From: Ooceraea biroi
Taxonomy: Eukaryota > Arthropoda > Insecta > Hymenoptera > Formicidae
Length of the DNA stretch: 64,000 nt
Direction of reading: 5' to 3'
NCBI RefSeq assembly: GCF_003672135.1
Contig: NC_039518.1
Location: forward strand, 3,348,001-3,412,000
Every line of letters begins with the position of its first letter. Within the stretch, counting starts at the first letter, position 1. Position numbers and translations under genes: made by a program. This document shows positions 46,029 to 57,397 of the stretch, one piece after another. Below the pieces are notes generated by a model. The model worked only from the letters and a program-made list of their open reading frames with translations, ran no database searches and was not told where the DNA came from.

Positions 46029-47043
46029 ATGGAAAATCAAAAAGAACATTTTCCTCATATTTTGTTTTATTACTTCCGAAAAGGGAAAAACGCTGTGCAA
46101 GCTCATAAAAAGTTATGTCATGTATATGGCGAAGATGCTTTAAAACTGCGGCAGTGTCAAAATTGGTTTACTAAATTTCGATCTGCAGATTTTAATGTGA
46201 AAGATGCACCACGCTCGGGAAGGCCAATCGAAATTGATGATGACAAAATAAAGGCACTGATCGATTCCAATCGGCGTTTAACGACACGAGAGATTGCTGA
46301 GAATCTTAACATATCGAAATCGAGTGTTGAAAACCATTTAAAACGACTTGGATACATTAGTAAGCTCGATATTTGGGTAGCACATGAGCTCAAAGAAATT
46401 CATCTCACTAAGCGTATTGACATCTGCGATTCTCTTTTGAAACGTGAGGAAAATGATCGATTTTTGAAACGTATGATAACAGGCGACGAAAAATCGATCG
46501 TCTACAACAACGTCAAACGAAAAAGATCGTGATGAACCTGCTGAAAGCACTTGAAAAGCAGATATTCACCAAAGAAAGATTATGCTGTCAGTCTGGTGGG
46601 ACTTTAAAGGTATTGTGTATTTTGAGCTGCTTGCAAGGAATCAAACCATTAATTCAGACGTATACTGTCGTCAACTGGATAAATTAAACGATGCCATCAA
46701 ACAGAAACGTCGAGAATTGGTGAATCGCAAAGGTGTTGCGTTTCACCATGATAACGCTAGACCACGTACAAGTTTGGTCACTCGTGAAAAATTGTTGCAG
46801 CTTGGATGGGATGTGTTACCACATCCACCATATTCGCCAGACCTGGCACCATCAGATTACCATTCGTTTCGTTCTTTGCAAAACGCCTTGAATGGTAAAA
46901 CCTTTACTGCTGATGAGGATATCAAATCGTTGTTGGAATTGTTTTTTGCTGAAAAAGATAAGAACTTTTTTGAGCGCGGAATCGTGAAGTTGCCTGAAAA
47001 ATGGCAAAAGATAATCAAACAAAATGGACAATATATTGTTTAA
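46029..47043 (+). pseudogene. Array G unit 1 transposase, split into two frames
   Basis: ATG 46029 (MENQKEHFPH) opens a frame to the TGA after VKRKRS at 46530-46532, carrying HTH motifs and ITGDEKS. The second part (ATG 46582, MLSVWWDFKG) runs to 47043 with HHDNARPRTS and SPDLAPSDYH (34 residues between the two Asp) and ends NGQYIV. Same ancestral lesion as array F. Confidence 0.88.
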
Positions 47044-47119
47044 TAAAGTTTTTGTTTCCCATGAAAAATTCGCCTTTTATTTATATAAAAAAAACGCAAT
47101 TACTTTTTGGCCAACCCAA

Positions 47120-48116
47120 TATATGGCGAAGATGCTTTAAAACTGCGGCAGTGTCAAAATTGGTTTACTAAATTTCGATCTGGAGATTTTAATGTGAAAG
47201 ATGCACCACGCTCAGGAAGGCCAATCGAAATTGATGATGACAAAATAAAGGCACTTATCAATTCCAATCGGCGTTTAACGACACGAGAGATTGCTGAGAA
47301 TCTTAACATATCGAAATCGAGTGTTGAAAACCATTTAAAACGACTTGGATACATTAGTAAGCTCGATATTTGGGTACCACGTGAGCTCAAAGAAATTCAT
47401 CTCACTAAGCGTATTGACATCTGCGATTCTCTTTTGAAACGTGAGGAAAATGATCGATTTTTGAAACGTATGATAACAGGCGACGAAAAATCGATCGTCT
47501 ACAACAACGTCAAACGAAAAAGATCGTGATGAACCTGCTGAAAGCACTTGAAAAGCAGATATTCACCAAAGAAAGATTATGCTGTCAGTCTGGTGGGACT
47601 CTAAAAGTATTGTGTATTTTGAGCTGCTTGCAAGGAATCAAACCATTAATTCAGACGTATACTGTCGTCAACTGGATAAATTAAACGATGCCATCAAACA
47701 GAAACGTCGAGAATTGGTGAATCGCAAAGGTGTTGCGTTTCACCATGATAACGCTAGACCACGTACAAGTTTGGTCACTAGTGAAAAATTGTTGCAGCTT
47801 GGATGGGATGTGTTACCACATCCACCATATTCGCCAGACCTGGCACCAGCAGATTACCATTGGTTTCGTTCTTTGCAAAACGCCTTGAATGGTAAAACCT
47901 TTACTGCTGATGAGGATATCAAATCGTTGTTGGAATTGTTTTTTGCTGAAAAAGATAAGAACTTTTTTGAGCGCGGAATCGTGAAGTTGCCTGAAAAATG
48001 GCAAAAGATAATCAAACAAAATGGACAATATATTGTTTAATAAAGTTTTTGTTTCCCATGAAAAATACGCCTTTTATTTATCTAAAAAAAACGCAATTAC
48101 TTTTTGGCCAACCCAA
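47120..48116 (+). pseudogene. Array G unit 2 transposase
   Basis: Lacks the first 30 or so residues; the frame through the 3' TIR reads …ANPIYGEDALK with no ATG. N part to 47529 with ITGDEKS, C part 47579-48040 with HHDNARPRTS and SPDLAPADYH. Shared TGA break. Confidence 0.86.
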
Positions 48117-49113
48117 TATATGGCGAAGATGCTTTAAAACTGCGGCAGTGTCAAAATTGGTTTACTAAATTTCGATCTGCAGATTTTAATGTGAAAGATG
48201 CACCACGCTCAGGAAGGCCAATCGAAATTGATGATGACAAAATAAAGGCACTTATCAATTCCAATCGGCGTTTAACGACACGAGAGATTGCTGAGAATCT
48301 TAACATATCGAAATCGAGTGTTGAAAACCATTTAAAACGACTTGGATACATTAGTAAGCTCGATATTTGGGTACCACGTGAGCTCAAAGAAATTCATCTC
48401 ACTAAGCGTATTGACATCTGCGATTCTCTTTTGAAACGTGAGGAAAATGATCCATTTTTGAAACGTATGATAACAGGCGACGAAAAATCGATCGTCTACA
48501 ACAACGTCAAACGAAAAAGATCGTGATGAACCTGCTGAAAGCACTTGAAAAGCAGATATTCACCAAAGAAAGATTATGCTGTCAGTCTGGTGGGACTTTA
48601 AAGGTATTGTGTATTTTGAGCTGCTTGCAAGGAATCAAACCATTAATTCAGACGTATACTGTCGTCAACTGGATAAATTAAATGATGCCATCAAACAGAA
48701 ACGTCGAGAATTGGTGAATCGCAAAGGTGTTGCGTTTCACCATGATAACGCTAGACCACGTACAAGTTTGGTCACTCGTGAAAAATTGTTGCAGCTTGGA
48801 TGGGATGTGTTACCACATCCACCATATTCGCCAGACCTGGCACCATCAGATTACCATTCGTTTCGTTCTTTGCAAAACGCCTTGAATGGTAAAACCTTTA
48901 CTGCTGATGAGGATATCAAATCGTTGTTGGAATTGTTTTTTGCTGAAAAAGATAAGAACTTTTTTGAGCGCGGAATCGTGAAGTTGCCTGAAAAATGGCA
49001 AAAGATAATCAAACAAAATGGACAATATATTGTTTAATAAAGTTTTTGTTTCCCATGAAAAATTCGCCTTTTATTTATATAAAAAAAACGCAATTACTTT
49101 TTGGCCAACCCAA
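48117..49113 (+). pseudogene. Array G unit 3 transposase
   Basis: As unit 2: N part to 48526, C part 48576-49037. It shares with unit 2 the ALINSN variant (ATCAATTCC), so these two units are each other's closest relatives. Confidence 0.86.
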
Positions 49114-50109
49114 TATATGGCGAAGATGCTTTAAAACTGCGGCAGTGTCAAAATTGGTTTACTAAATTTCGATCTGGAGATTTTAATGTGAAAGATGCAC
49201 CACGCTCGGGAAGGCCAATCGAAATTGATGATGACAAAATAAAGGCACTGATCGATTCCAATCGGCGTTTAACGACACGAGAGATTGCTGAGAATCTTAA
49301 CATATCGAAATCGAGTGTTGAAAACCATTTAAAACGACTTGGATACATTAGTAAGCTCGATATTTGGGTACCACATGAGCTCAAAGAAATTCATCTCACT
49401 AAGCATATTGACATCTGCGATTCTCTTTTGAAACGTGAGGAAAATGATCGATTTTTGAAACGTATGATAACAGGCGACGAAAAATCGATCGTCCACAACA
49501 ACGTCAAACGAAAAAGATCGTGATGAACCTGCTGAAAGCACTTGAAAAGCAGATATTCACCAAAGAAAGATTATGCTGTCAGTCTGGTGGGACTCTAAAG
49601 TATTGTGTATTTTGAGCTGCTTGCAAGGAATCAAACCATTAATTCAGACGTATACTGTCGTCAACTGGATAAATTAAACGATGCCATCAAACAGAAACGT
49701 CGAGAATTGGTGAATCGCAAAGGTGTTGCGTTTCACCATGATAACGCTAGACCACGTACAAGTTTGGTCACTCGTGAAAAATTGTTGCAGCTTGGATGGG
49801 ATGTGTTACCACATCCACCATATTCGCCAGACCTGGCACCATCAGATTACCATTCGTTTCGTTCTTTGCAAAACGCCTTGAATGGTAAAACCTTTACTGC
49901 TGATGAGGATATCAAATCGTTGTTGGAATAGTTTTTTGCTGAAAAAGATAAGAACTTTTTTGAGCGCGGAATCGTGAAGTTGCCTGAAAAATGGCAAAAG
50001 ATAATCAAACAAAATGGACAATATATTGTTTAATAAAGTTTTTGTTTCCCATGAAAAATTCGCCTTTTATTTATATAAAAAAAACGCAATTACTTTTTGG
50101 CCAACCCAA
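49114..50109 (+). pseudogene. Array G unit 4 transposase
   Basis: N part to 49523. The C part is damaged by a one-base loss near 49600 (CTAAAGTATTG) and by a TAG at 49929-49931 in place of a Leu codon (TTGGAATAG). Confidence 0.86.
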
Positions 50110-51105
50110 TATATGGCGAAGATGCTTTAAAACTGCGGCAGTGTCAAAATTGGTTTACTAAATTTCGATCTGCAGATTGTAATGTGAAAGATGCACCACG
50201 CTCGGGAAGGCCAATCGAAATTGATGATGACAAAATAAAGGCACTGATCGATTCCAATCGGCGTTTAACGACACGAGAGATTGCTGAGAATCTTAACATA
50301 TCGAAATGGAGTGTTGAAAACCATTTAAAACGACTTGGATACATTAGTAAGCTCGATATTTGGGTACCACGTGAGCTCAAAGAAATTCATCTCACTAAGC
50401 GTATTGACATCTGCGATTCTCTTTTGAAACGTGAGGAAAATGATCGATTTTTGAAACGTATGATAACAGGCGACGAAAAATCGATCGTCTACAACAACGT
50501 CAAACGAAAAAGATCGTGATGAACCTGCTGAAAGCACTTGGAAAGCAGATATTCACCAAAGAAAGATTATGCTGTCAGTCTGTTGGGACTATAAAGGTAT
50601 TGTGTATTTTTAGCTGCTTGCAAGGAATCAAACCATTAATTCAGACGTATACTGTCGTCAACTGGATAAATTAAATGATGCCATCAAACAGAAACGTCGA
50701 GAATTGGTGAATCGCAAAGGTGTTGCGTTTCACCATGATAACGCTAGACCACGTACAAGTTTGGTCACTCGTGAAAAATTGTTGCGGCTTGGATAGGATG
50801 TGTTACCACATCCACCATATTCGCCAGACCTGGCACCATCAGATTACCATTCGTTTCGTTCTTTGCAAAACGCCTTGAATGGTAAAACCTTTACTGCTGA
50901 TGAGGATATCAAATCGTTGTTGGAATTGTTTTTTGCTGAAAAAGATAAGAACTTTTTTGAGCGCGGAATCGTGAAGTTGCCTGAAAAATGGCAAAAGATA
51001 ATCAAACAAAATGGACAATATATTGTTTAATAAAGTTTTTGCTTCCCATGAAAAATACGCCTTTTATTTATATAAAAAAACGCAATTACTTTTTAGCCAA
51101 CCCAA
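50110..51105 (+). pseudogene. Array G unit 5 transposase
   Basis: N part to 50519. The C part has stops at about 50610 (TATTTTTAGCTG, Glu codon changed to TAG) and about 50794 (GGATAGGATG, Trp codon to TAG). The 3' TIR has TTAGCC instead of TTGGCC. Confidence 0.86.
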
Positions 51106-51107
51106 TA

Positions 51108-54100
51108 GAATAGCTTTTAGAAAATCGAGCTTTGGACGTAGACACTTTTATTTGATCAAAATGGATTCGTCATTAGGAACATTTAAAATGTATAACAACA
51201 ACGGAAAATATAAAATAATAATATAATTCTTGTAATGTGGGTCAGGACAAAGCCGCTGATATAAATTATATTGACGTGCAACATTAAATATATAAATTAC
51301 ATGTCACATTACACATTCATAACGTTCATTACGCGTCGGGCGATTTAATACCACAAGATCCGCATCAGTACAAAGGAAAGAAGTGATAGCGGATAGCCAT
51401 AACTAAATCGATTCTGCATGCTCGCAGCACGTGAGGATAATCTTCGAACCGATAGACCTTAATAAGCCATTAATTAACGCTGCATGCCGAATTTCCCATC
51501 GAGTGTGTCACAGACACTGTCTGTAATTATTATTGCGCTCGATACAGCCGATCTCCAATCACATATAGGGTGCACCGCGACAAAATGCGATTATCAGACA
51601 AAACGTTAATTACTGAACTTCGAGCATATTTAAAATACAAAGGATCATTCAAATCACAAGTGAATTCAGAGCATCAAGGATTCACTTTAAAGTAGAGACA
51701 CCTCGAAGACTTGAATTATTTACGCATGTCGATCGTTCCACAAATTGTCTCAAAAAAGCTACCATGAACGATGAACGTAGAAAACCATTGCAGATAGACA
51801 ATTAACGTGCTTTATGCGTAGTCTGCTTAAAAGGATGCTGCGAGAAGACTGCGATAAATACAACAGGGCACTCATTGCTGTGAGACACCAGGTGTAATGC
51901 TAATGCACCGCGCTCAGGGCAAATCTCGCTGCCATGATATGCGAATCGGCTGCAGGCCAATAAATAGAATTATCATTCCATAATACTAACTGGAATTTAA
52001 TCATAACTCCCTGGCTGGACTAACGGTACAGTTTGCACCGCCCGCGTCCTGCGCGTTACGGAATTTTGGGAGACTGTAGAGCCCTACGCTCACATTCTGG
52101 GTACGAAACGTATGTGTATGTGTGTGTGTGTGTCCAAGGGGTAAAACGAAACAATCCGCGATGGTAATTTGGTATTCGTAATAAAAGCATGATCCCTTAA
52201 TCCAACCGCGTGACCGAGCACGGCACCGCCGCTCGGGGCTGCCTCCGAATTGTGCACTCGCGAGTACCGGAACTCGTATCCGATGGGTGCACGAGGAACG
52301 AACGACGTCGTGCCGTTGTCATTAGACCGCGAACGTTTTTGCGTCGGGGGGCTGCACGCGAACCCTCGAGATAACATTGCTCCTAGTGGCGAACGCCGCA
52401 ATTTGTCACGACTTGCTTCTCGACGAGCGATTTAAAAACAACATTTTTCAACGCGCGGGCCACCACTACCACCGCGCCGGGAGATAATGGCAAAATCGAA
52501 GCAATACCGCCACAGCGGCGTACGGAAATGAGCGGTAATAACGATTTTATGAAAGTTTAATGACTGGAATCTCCACCAGCGTGCGGTATTTTCATTCGGA
52601 GCAAAAAAGTGCGCTCGCGAGAACACGGAGAAAAATCCGGGCAACCGCAGTCAGCTAACTTTTGCAGTTACGGAAACACCCTTGGAGCAGCGGCGTCTTG
52701 CATCGATTAATCTCATTTCAGCTGGTATAATTAACACATTATTATCGATATATTAACATATTACATATTAATATAATAACATCATGAATATGTAATATCT
52801 ACTACATGTACTTATTATTAATATCCATCAATATTCGTATAATATATTTATTTATGTTTTGAAAAAGCTGATTGAGAGAAAATGATCAAAACTGAAAAGA
52901 ATCATTTCACGGGGTCTCTTGGATTCTGGATGAAGAATCTTCTCGCTTGTTTATTCGGTCAAAATTTTGGGCAACGCCGACACGCACCGAATTGCAGCTG
53001 TCCGATGTAAATGTCGAATATTGTCCAACTTCCCTGGAAAAACGCCAATAAAAGCGAGGAAAGCCTCGCTTCCGCCTCCAAGTTCCGAGTTGTTGATCAA
53101 TGTTACGGAAACCCTACGGCCGCGGTGGAATATTTAACCCGCGCGCCCGCGTGGCCAATATATTGGAACATCAAACGCGCGCTTGCTTCCTTTGTGCGCG
53201 AGAACGCCAACATTGTAATATACCTTTATAGCTATTTTTCGAAACTCTCATCCGGACCGCATCGTCACTTTCTACGAGTGTCGCGGGAAACAACCGTTCC
53301 GGTATTACCGGAAATCATTTGTCAAGCAAGTGGCGTGCAATGTCAGTCGAGATATTACTCTCGCTGATGGTCTCGCCATGCGTATTGCGAGAACGTATCC
53401 AGAGTCAATTTGCAAAGCGATCGCAATCCGTCCTCGCGAGAACAATTTGCAAAACAAATGCCGTCCTTGTCTTACGTGACCACGCCGAGCAGAAACGTGC
53501 CCGTCAAAACTTCTAAAGTGCGCATTAAAGAGCGACACGTGGTTAGTAAAACGGAGAATAAATCGATAAGCTCCTGTCCGTCCATAAATTCGTCACGGTA
53601 GGGAGGATCGTATTATCGTCGAAAAAGTACCGGGAATGAAAACCGCGAGGATTCATTAACCAGTCGGCGTCTAACGAGGTTTAAACCGCAGCTTTCGTAA
53701 ATTAGTACAGGATACGTAGGTAATGCTTTTTTCCCCGAGTTTACGCTCGGCCACGGGTGTTTACCGAACGCCGGTTACGGGTACTTTTCTCATAATTTTT
53801 ATCTCGTTACCAAGTGCAACGCAAGGAATCTCGTATGACCAGAGTCGCAGAAGAAACAAAAAAAAATAAAACTGCGTATATCGAAATAAATGTGCGCCAT
53901 ACGACTTTGTGCTGCAGAGAGGAGCTAAAAAAGCTCCGCGCGCGCCGTATACGTCGTGTGTTGCGGTGTCTGCCCCGCGGGAATAAAAAAAATTATAATT
54001 ATTGCACTGATTCACTCGACGAAATTAAATCAGCAAACAGAAAATTTTAATTCCCTTGCTAGCGGAAAAAATATCAAGAGGATGAATCAGTCTTGCGAGA

Positions 54101-54111
54101 CATCGAAGTTA
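51108..54111. other. Unique sequence, no gene recognised
   Basis: No recognisable coding domain; frames such as minus 52090-52401 and plus 53011-53367 were inspected. A TG-rich microsatellite is at 52111-52133. Confidence 0.4.
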
Positions 54112-54259
54112 TATTGGGTCATTAAGTATGAAACTTTACAAATAGAACATAAACTTTTGCATTTTTTGGCACATGGACATGATTTATTTTCAATCGAAGT
54201 ATGCGCCCATGTTATCCACACACTTCTGCCATTTTAGTGGTAGTTGGTCTATGCCTCTA

Positions 54260-55192
54260 CTATAAAAGCCAGGAGTACGGGAATCGATGAAGTCGCGGAA
54301 GGCTGTTTCGACTGCCTGTTGAGAATTGAACAATTTTCCCACCAACAAGTTGTCCAAATTCCGGAAGAAGTGATAGTCGGTGGGTGATAGATCTGGTGAA
54401 TATGGTGGATGACGGAGAGTTTCCAATTCCAACTCCCGTAGCTTTGCCACGGTCAAGTCGTGCAGTGTGCGGTCGAGCATTATCATGCAACAGGATTGGC
54501 ATTGACCGATTGACCAATTTCGGTTGTTTAATAGCAAGTTGTTGCATCATTTCGTCCAGTTGCTTGCAATATACTTCAGCCGTTATCGATGTACGAGGTT
54601 TCATAAAGTTGTAGTAGATAACACCTGACCTGGACCACCAAACAGTCACCATAAGCTTCTTCTGTGTAATGTTGGGTTTTGCGTGATGTCTCGGTGGTTC
54701 ATCAGCGTTCAACCACTGATGTGAGCGTTTACGATTGTCGTAGAGTATCCACTTTTTATCGCAGGTCACAATTCGATTAAAAAAAGATTCATTTTTGTGA
54801 CGGGAAAGCAAAGAAAGGGAAGCCTCTAGACGTTGCGCCTGCTGCGCATCGGTCGATTCGTGCGGGACCCATTTGTCCAACTTCTTTAACTTACCAATTG
54901 CAGCTAAATGAACCAATATGGTGGGTATGGAAACATTGAATATCGATGCCAATTCACGTGTACTTTGAGATGGATCGGACTCTACTACGGCTCTCAAGTG
55001 ATCATTATCCACCTTCGTCTTTGGTCTTCCACGTGGCTCATTAGCGAGGCTGAAATCTCCATCTTTGAAGTTTTTGAACCAATTGCCCACCGTTGCTTTA
55101 GTAGTTGAACCTTCACCAAATACAGCGTTCATATTACGAGCTGTCTCCGACACTGTGGTTCCACGGCGGAACTCATATTCATATTGGGTCAT
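54260..55192 (-). pseudogene. Array H unit 5 transposase, frameshifted
   Basis: Starts at the TIR-borne ATG (MTQYEYEF). Contains TCDKKW and LLHDNARPH, then the extra-T frameshift seen in array E units 1 and 2 (…TARLDRGKATG), losing SPDLSPTDYH. Its combination of variants (NMNAVFGEG, KLKKLDKW, TCDKKW, WWSRSG, extra T) is that of array E unit 2. Confidence 0.88.
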
Positions 55193-55259
55193 TAAGTATG
55201 AAACTTTACAAATAGAACATAAACTTTTGCATTTTTTGGCACATGGACATGATTTATTT

Positions 55260-56261
55260 TCAATCGAAGTATGCGCCCATGTTATCTACACACTTCTGCC
55301 ATTTTAGTGGTAGTTGGTCTATGCCTCTACTATAGAAGCCAGGAGTACGGGAATCGATGAAGTCGCGGAAGGCTGTTTCGACTGCCTGTTGAGAATTGAA
55401 CAATTTTCCCACCAACAAGTTGTCCAAATTCCGGAAGAAGTGATAGTCGGTGGGTGATAGATCTGGTGAATATGGTGGATGACGGAGAGTTTCCAATTCC
55501 AACTCCGTAGCTTTGCCACGGTCAAGTCGTGCAGTGTGCGGTCGAGCATTATCATGCAACAGGATTGGCATTGACCGATTGACCAATTTCGGTTGTTTAA
55601 TAGCAAGTTGTTGCATCATTTCGTCCAGTTGCTTGCAATATACTTCAGCCGTTATCGATGTACGAGGTTTCATAAAGTTGTAGTAGATAACACCTGACCT
55701 GGACCACCAAACAGTCACCATAAGCTTCTTCTGTGTAATGTTGGGTTTCGCGTGATGTCTCGGTGGTTCATCAGCGTTCAACCACTGATGTGAGCGTTTA
55801 CGATTGTCGTAGAGTATCCACTTTTCATCGCAGGTCACAATTCGATTAAAAAAAGATTCATTTTTGTGACGGGAAAGCAAAGAAAGGGAAGCCTCTAGAC
55901 GTTGCGCCTGCTGCGCATCGGTCGATTCGTGCGGGACCCATTTGTCCAACTTCTTTATCTTACCAATTGCAGCTAAATGAACCAATATGTTGGGTATGGA
56001 AACATTGAATATCGATGCCAATTCACGTGTACTTTGAGATGGATCGGACTCTACTACGGCTCTCAAGTGATCATTATCCACCTTCGTCTTTGGTCTTCCA
56101 CGTGGCTCATTAGCGAGGCTGAAATCTCCATCTCTGAAGTTTTTGAACCAATTGCCCACCGTTGCTTTAGTAGTTGAACCTTCACCAAATACAGCGTTGA
56201 TATTACGAGCCGTCTCCGACCCTGTGGTTCTACGGCGGAACTCATATTCATATTGGGTCAT
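55260..56261 (-). CDS. Array H unit 4 mariner transposase, 333 codons, locally scrambled
   Basis: An open frame from the TIR-borne ATG to the normal end GAYFD. HTH region, WVPHES, TCDEKW, LLHDNARPH and SPDLSPTDYH are all present. The extra T (TARLDRGKAT) is compensated by a one-base loss just downstream (near 55505), altering about six residues between the second and third Asp without changing their spacing. The N-terminal half carries array-H variants (GSETAR, FRDGD); the C-terminal half carries array-E variants (WWSRSG, KPRTSI). Activity is doubtful but possible. Confidence 0.78.
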   Translation of the reverse strand: MTQYEYEFRRRTTGSETARNINAVFGEGSTTKATVGNWFKNFRDGDFSLANEPRGRPKTKVDNDHLRAVVESDPSQSTRELASIFNVSIPNILVHLAAIGKIKKLDKWVPHESTDAQQAQRLEASLSLLSRHKNESFFNRIVTCDEKWILYDNRKRSHQWLNADEPPRHHAKPNITQKKLMVTVWWSRSGVIYYNFMKPRTSITAEVYCKQLDEMMQQLAIKQPKLVNRSMPILLHDNARPHTARLDRGKATELELETLRHPPYSPDLSPTDYHFFRNLDNLLVGKLFNSQQAVETAFRDFIDSRTPGFYSRGIDQLPLKWQKCVDNMGAYFD

Positions 56262-56328
56262 TAAGTATGAAACTTTACAAATAGAACATAAACTTTTGCA
56301 TTTTTTGGCACATGGACATGATTTATTT

Positions 56329-57330
56329 TCAATCGAAGTATGCGCCCATGTTATCTACACACTTCTGCCATTTTAGTGGTAGTTGGTCTATGCCTCTACT
56401 ATAGAAGCCAGGAGTACGGGAATCGATGAAGTCGCGGAAGGCTGTTTCGACTGCCTGTTGAGAATTGAACAATTTTCCCACCAACAAGTTGTCCAAATTC
56501 CGGAAGAAGTGATAGTCGGTAGGTGATAGATCTGGTGAATATGGTGGATGACGGAGAGTTTCCAATTCCAACTCTCGTAGCTTTGCCACGGTCAGTCGTG
56601 CAGTGTGCGGTCGAGCATTATCATGCAACAGGATTGCCATTGACCGATTGACCAATTTCGGTTGTTTAATAGCAAGTTGTTGCATCATTTCGTCCAGTTG
56701 CTTGCAATATACTTCAGCCGTTATCGATGTACCAGGTTTCATAAAGTTGTAGTAGATAACACCTGACCCGGACCACCAAACAGTCACCATAAGCTTCTTC
56801 TGTGTAATGTTGGGTTTCGCGTGATGTCTCGGTGGTTCATCAGCGTTCAACCACTGATGTGAGCGTTTACGATTGTCGTAGAGTATCCACTTTTCATCGC
56901 AGGTCACAATTCGATTAAAAAAAGATTCATTTTTGTGACGGGAAAGCAAAGAAAGGGAAGCCTCTAGACGTTGCGCCTGCTGCGCATCGGTCGATTCGTG
57001 CGGGACCCATTTGTCCAACTTCTTTATCTTACCAATTGCAGCTAAATGAACCAATATGTTGGGTATGGAAACATTGAATATCGATGCCAATTCACGTGTA
57101 CTTTGAGATGGATCGGACTCTACTACGGCTCTCAAGTGATCATTATCCACCTTCGTCTTTGGTCTTCCACGTGGCTCATTAGCGAGGCTGAAATCTCCAT
57201 CTCTGAAGTTTTTGAACCAATTGCCCACCGTTGCTTTAGTAGTTGAACCTTCACCAAATACAGCGTTGATATTACGAGCCGTCTCCGACCCTGTGGTTCT
57301 ACGGCGGAACTCATATTCATATTGGGTCAT
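56329..57330 (-). CDS. Array H unit 3 mariner transposase, intact 333-codon frame
   Basis: Predicted cut-and-paste DNA transposase that would bind the TTGGGTCATTAAG TIRs and insert at TA. The start is the ATG in the neighbouring unit's 3' TIR, so the native first nine residues are replaced by MTQ and the protein is six residues shorter than the native 339. Residues 5-115 form the paired HTH with a GRPK motif near 56; WVPHES lies at 108-113. The catalytic triad is D145 (TCDEKW), D237 (LLHDNARPH) and D272 (SPDLSPTDYH), giving D,D34D. It ends normally in GAYFD. The protein sequence is identical to that of unit 2. The unit lacks the mariner 5' region, so it has no native promoter. Confidence 0.85.
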   Translation of the reverse strand: MTQYEYEFRRRTTGSETARNINAVFGEGSTTKATVGNWFKNFRDGDFSLANEPRGRPKTKVDNDHLRAVVESDPSQSTRELASIFNVSIPNILVHLAAIGKIKKLDKWVPHESTDAQQAQRLEASLSLLSRHKNESFFNRIVTCDEKWILYDNRKRSHQWLNADEPPRHHAKPNITQKKLMVTVWWSGSGVIYYNFMKPGTSITAEVYCKQLDEMMQQLAIKQPKLVNRSMAILLHDNARPHTARLTVAKLRELELETLRHPPYSPDLSPTDYHFFRNLDNLLVGKLFNSQQAVETAFRDFIDSRTPGFYSRGIDQLPLKWQKCVDNMGAYFD

Positions 57331-57397
57331 TAAGTATGAAACTTTACAAATAGAACATAAACTTTTGCATTTTTTGGCACATGGACATGATTTATTT

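Larger units (their letters stand above)
45844..51105 (+). mobile_element. Array G: five tandem mellifera-like mariner units (same family as F)
   Basis: The 5' end starts at 45844 after TA (45842-45843). Unit 1 is 1276 bp (45844-47119). Four units without the first 279 bp start with TA at 47120, 48117, 49114 and 50110. The last ends at 51105 followed by TA (51106-51107). The period is 997, 997, 997, 996 and 996 bp. The junction is identical to that of array F (3' TIR, TA, then TATGGCGAAGATGC). Confidence 0.93.
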
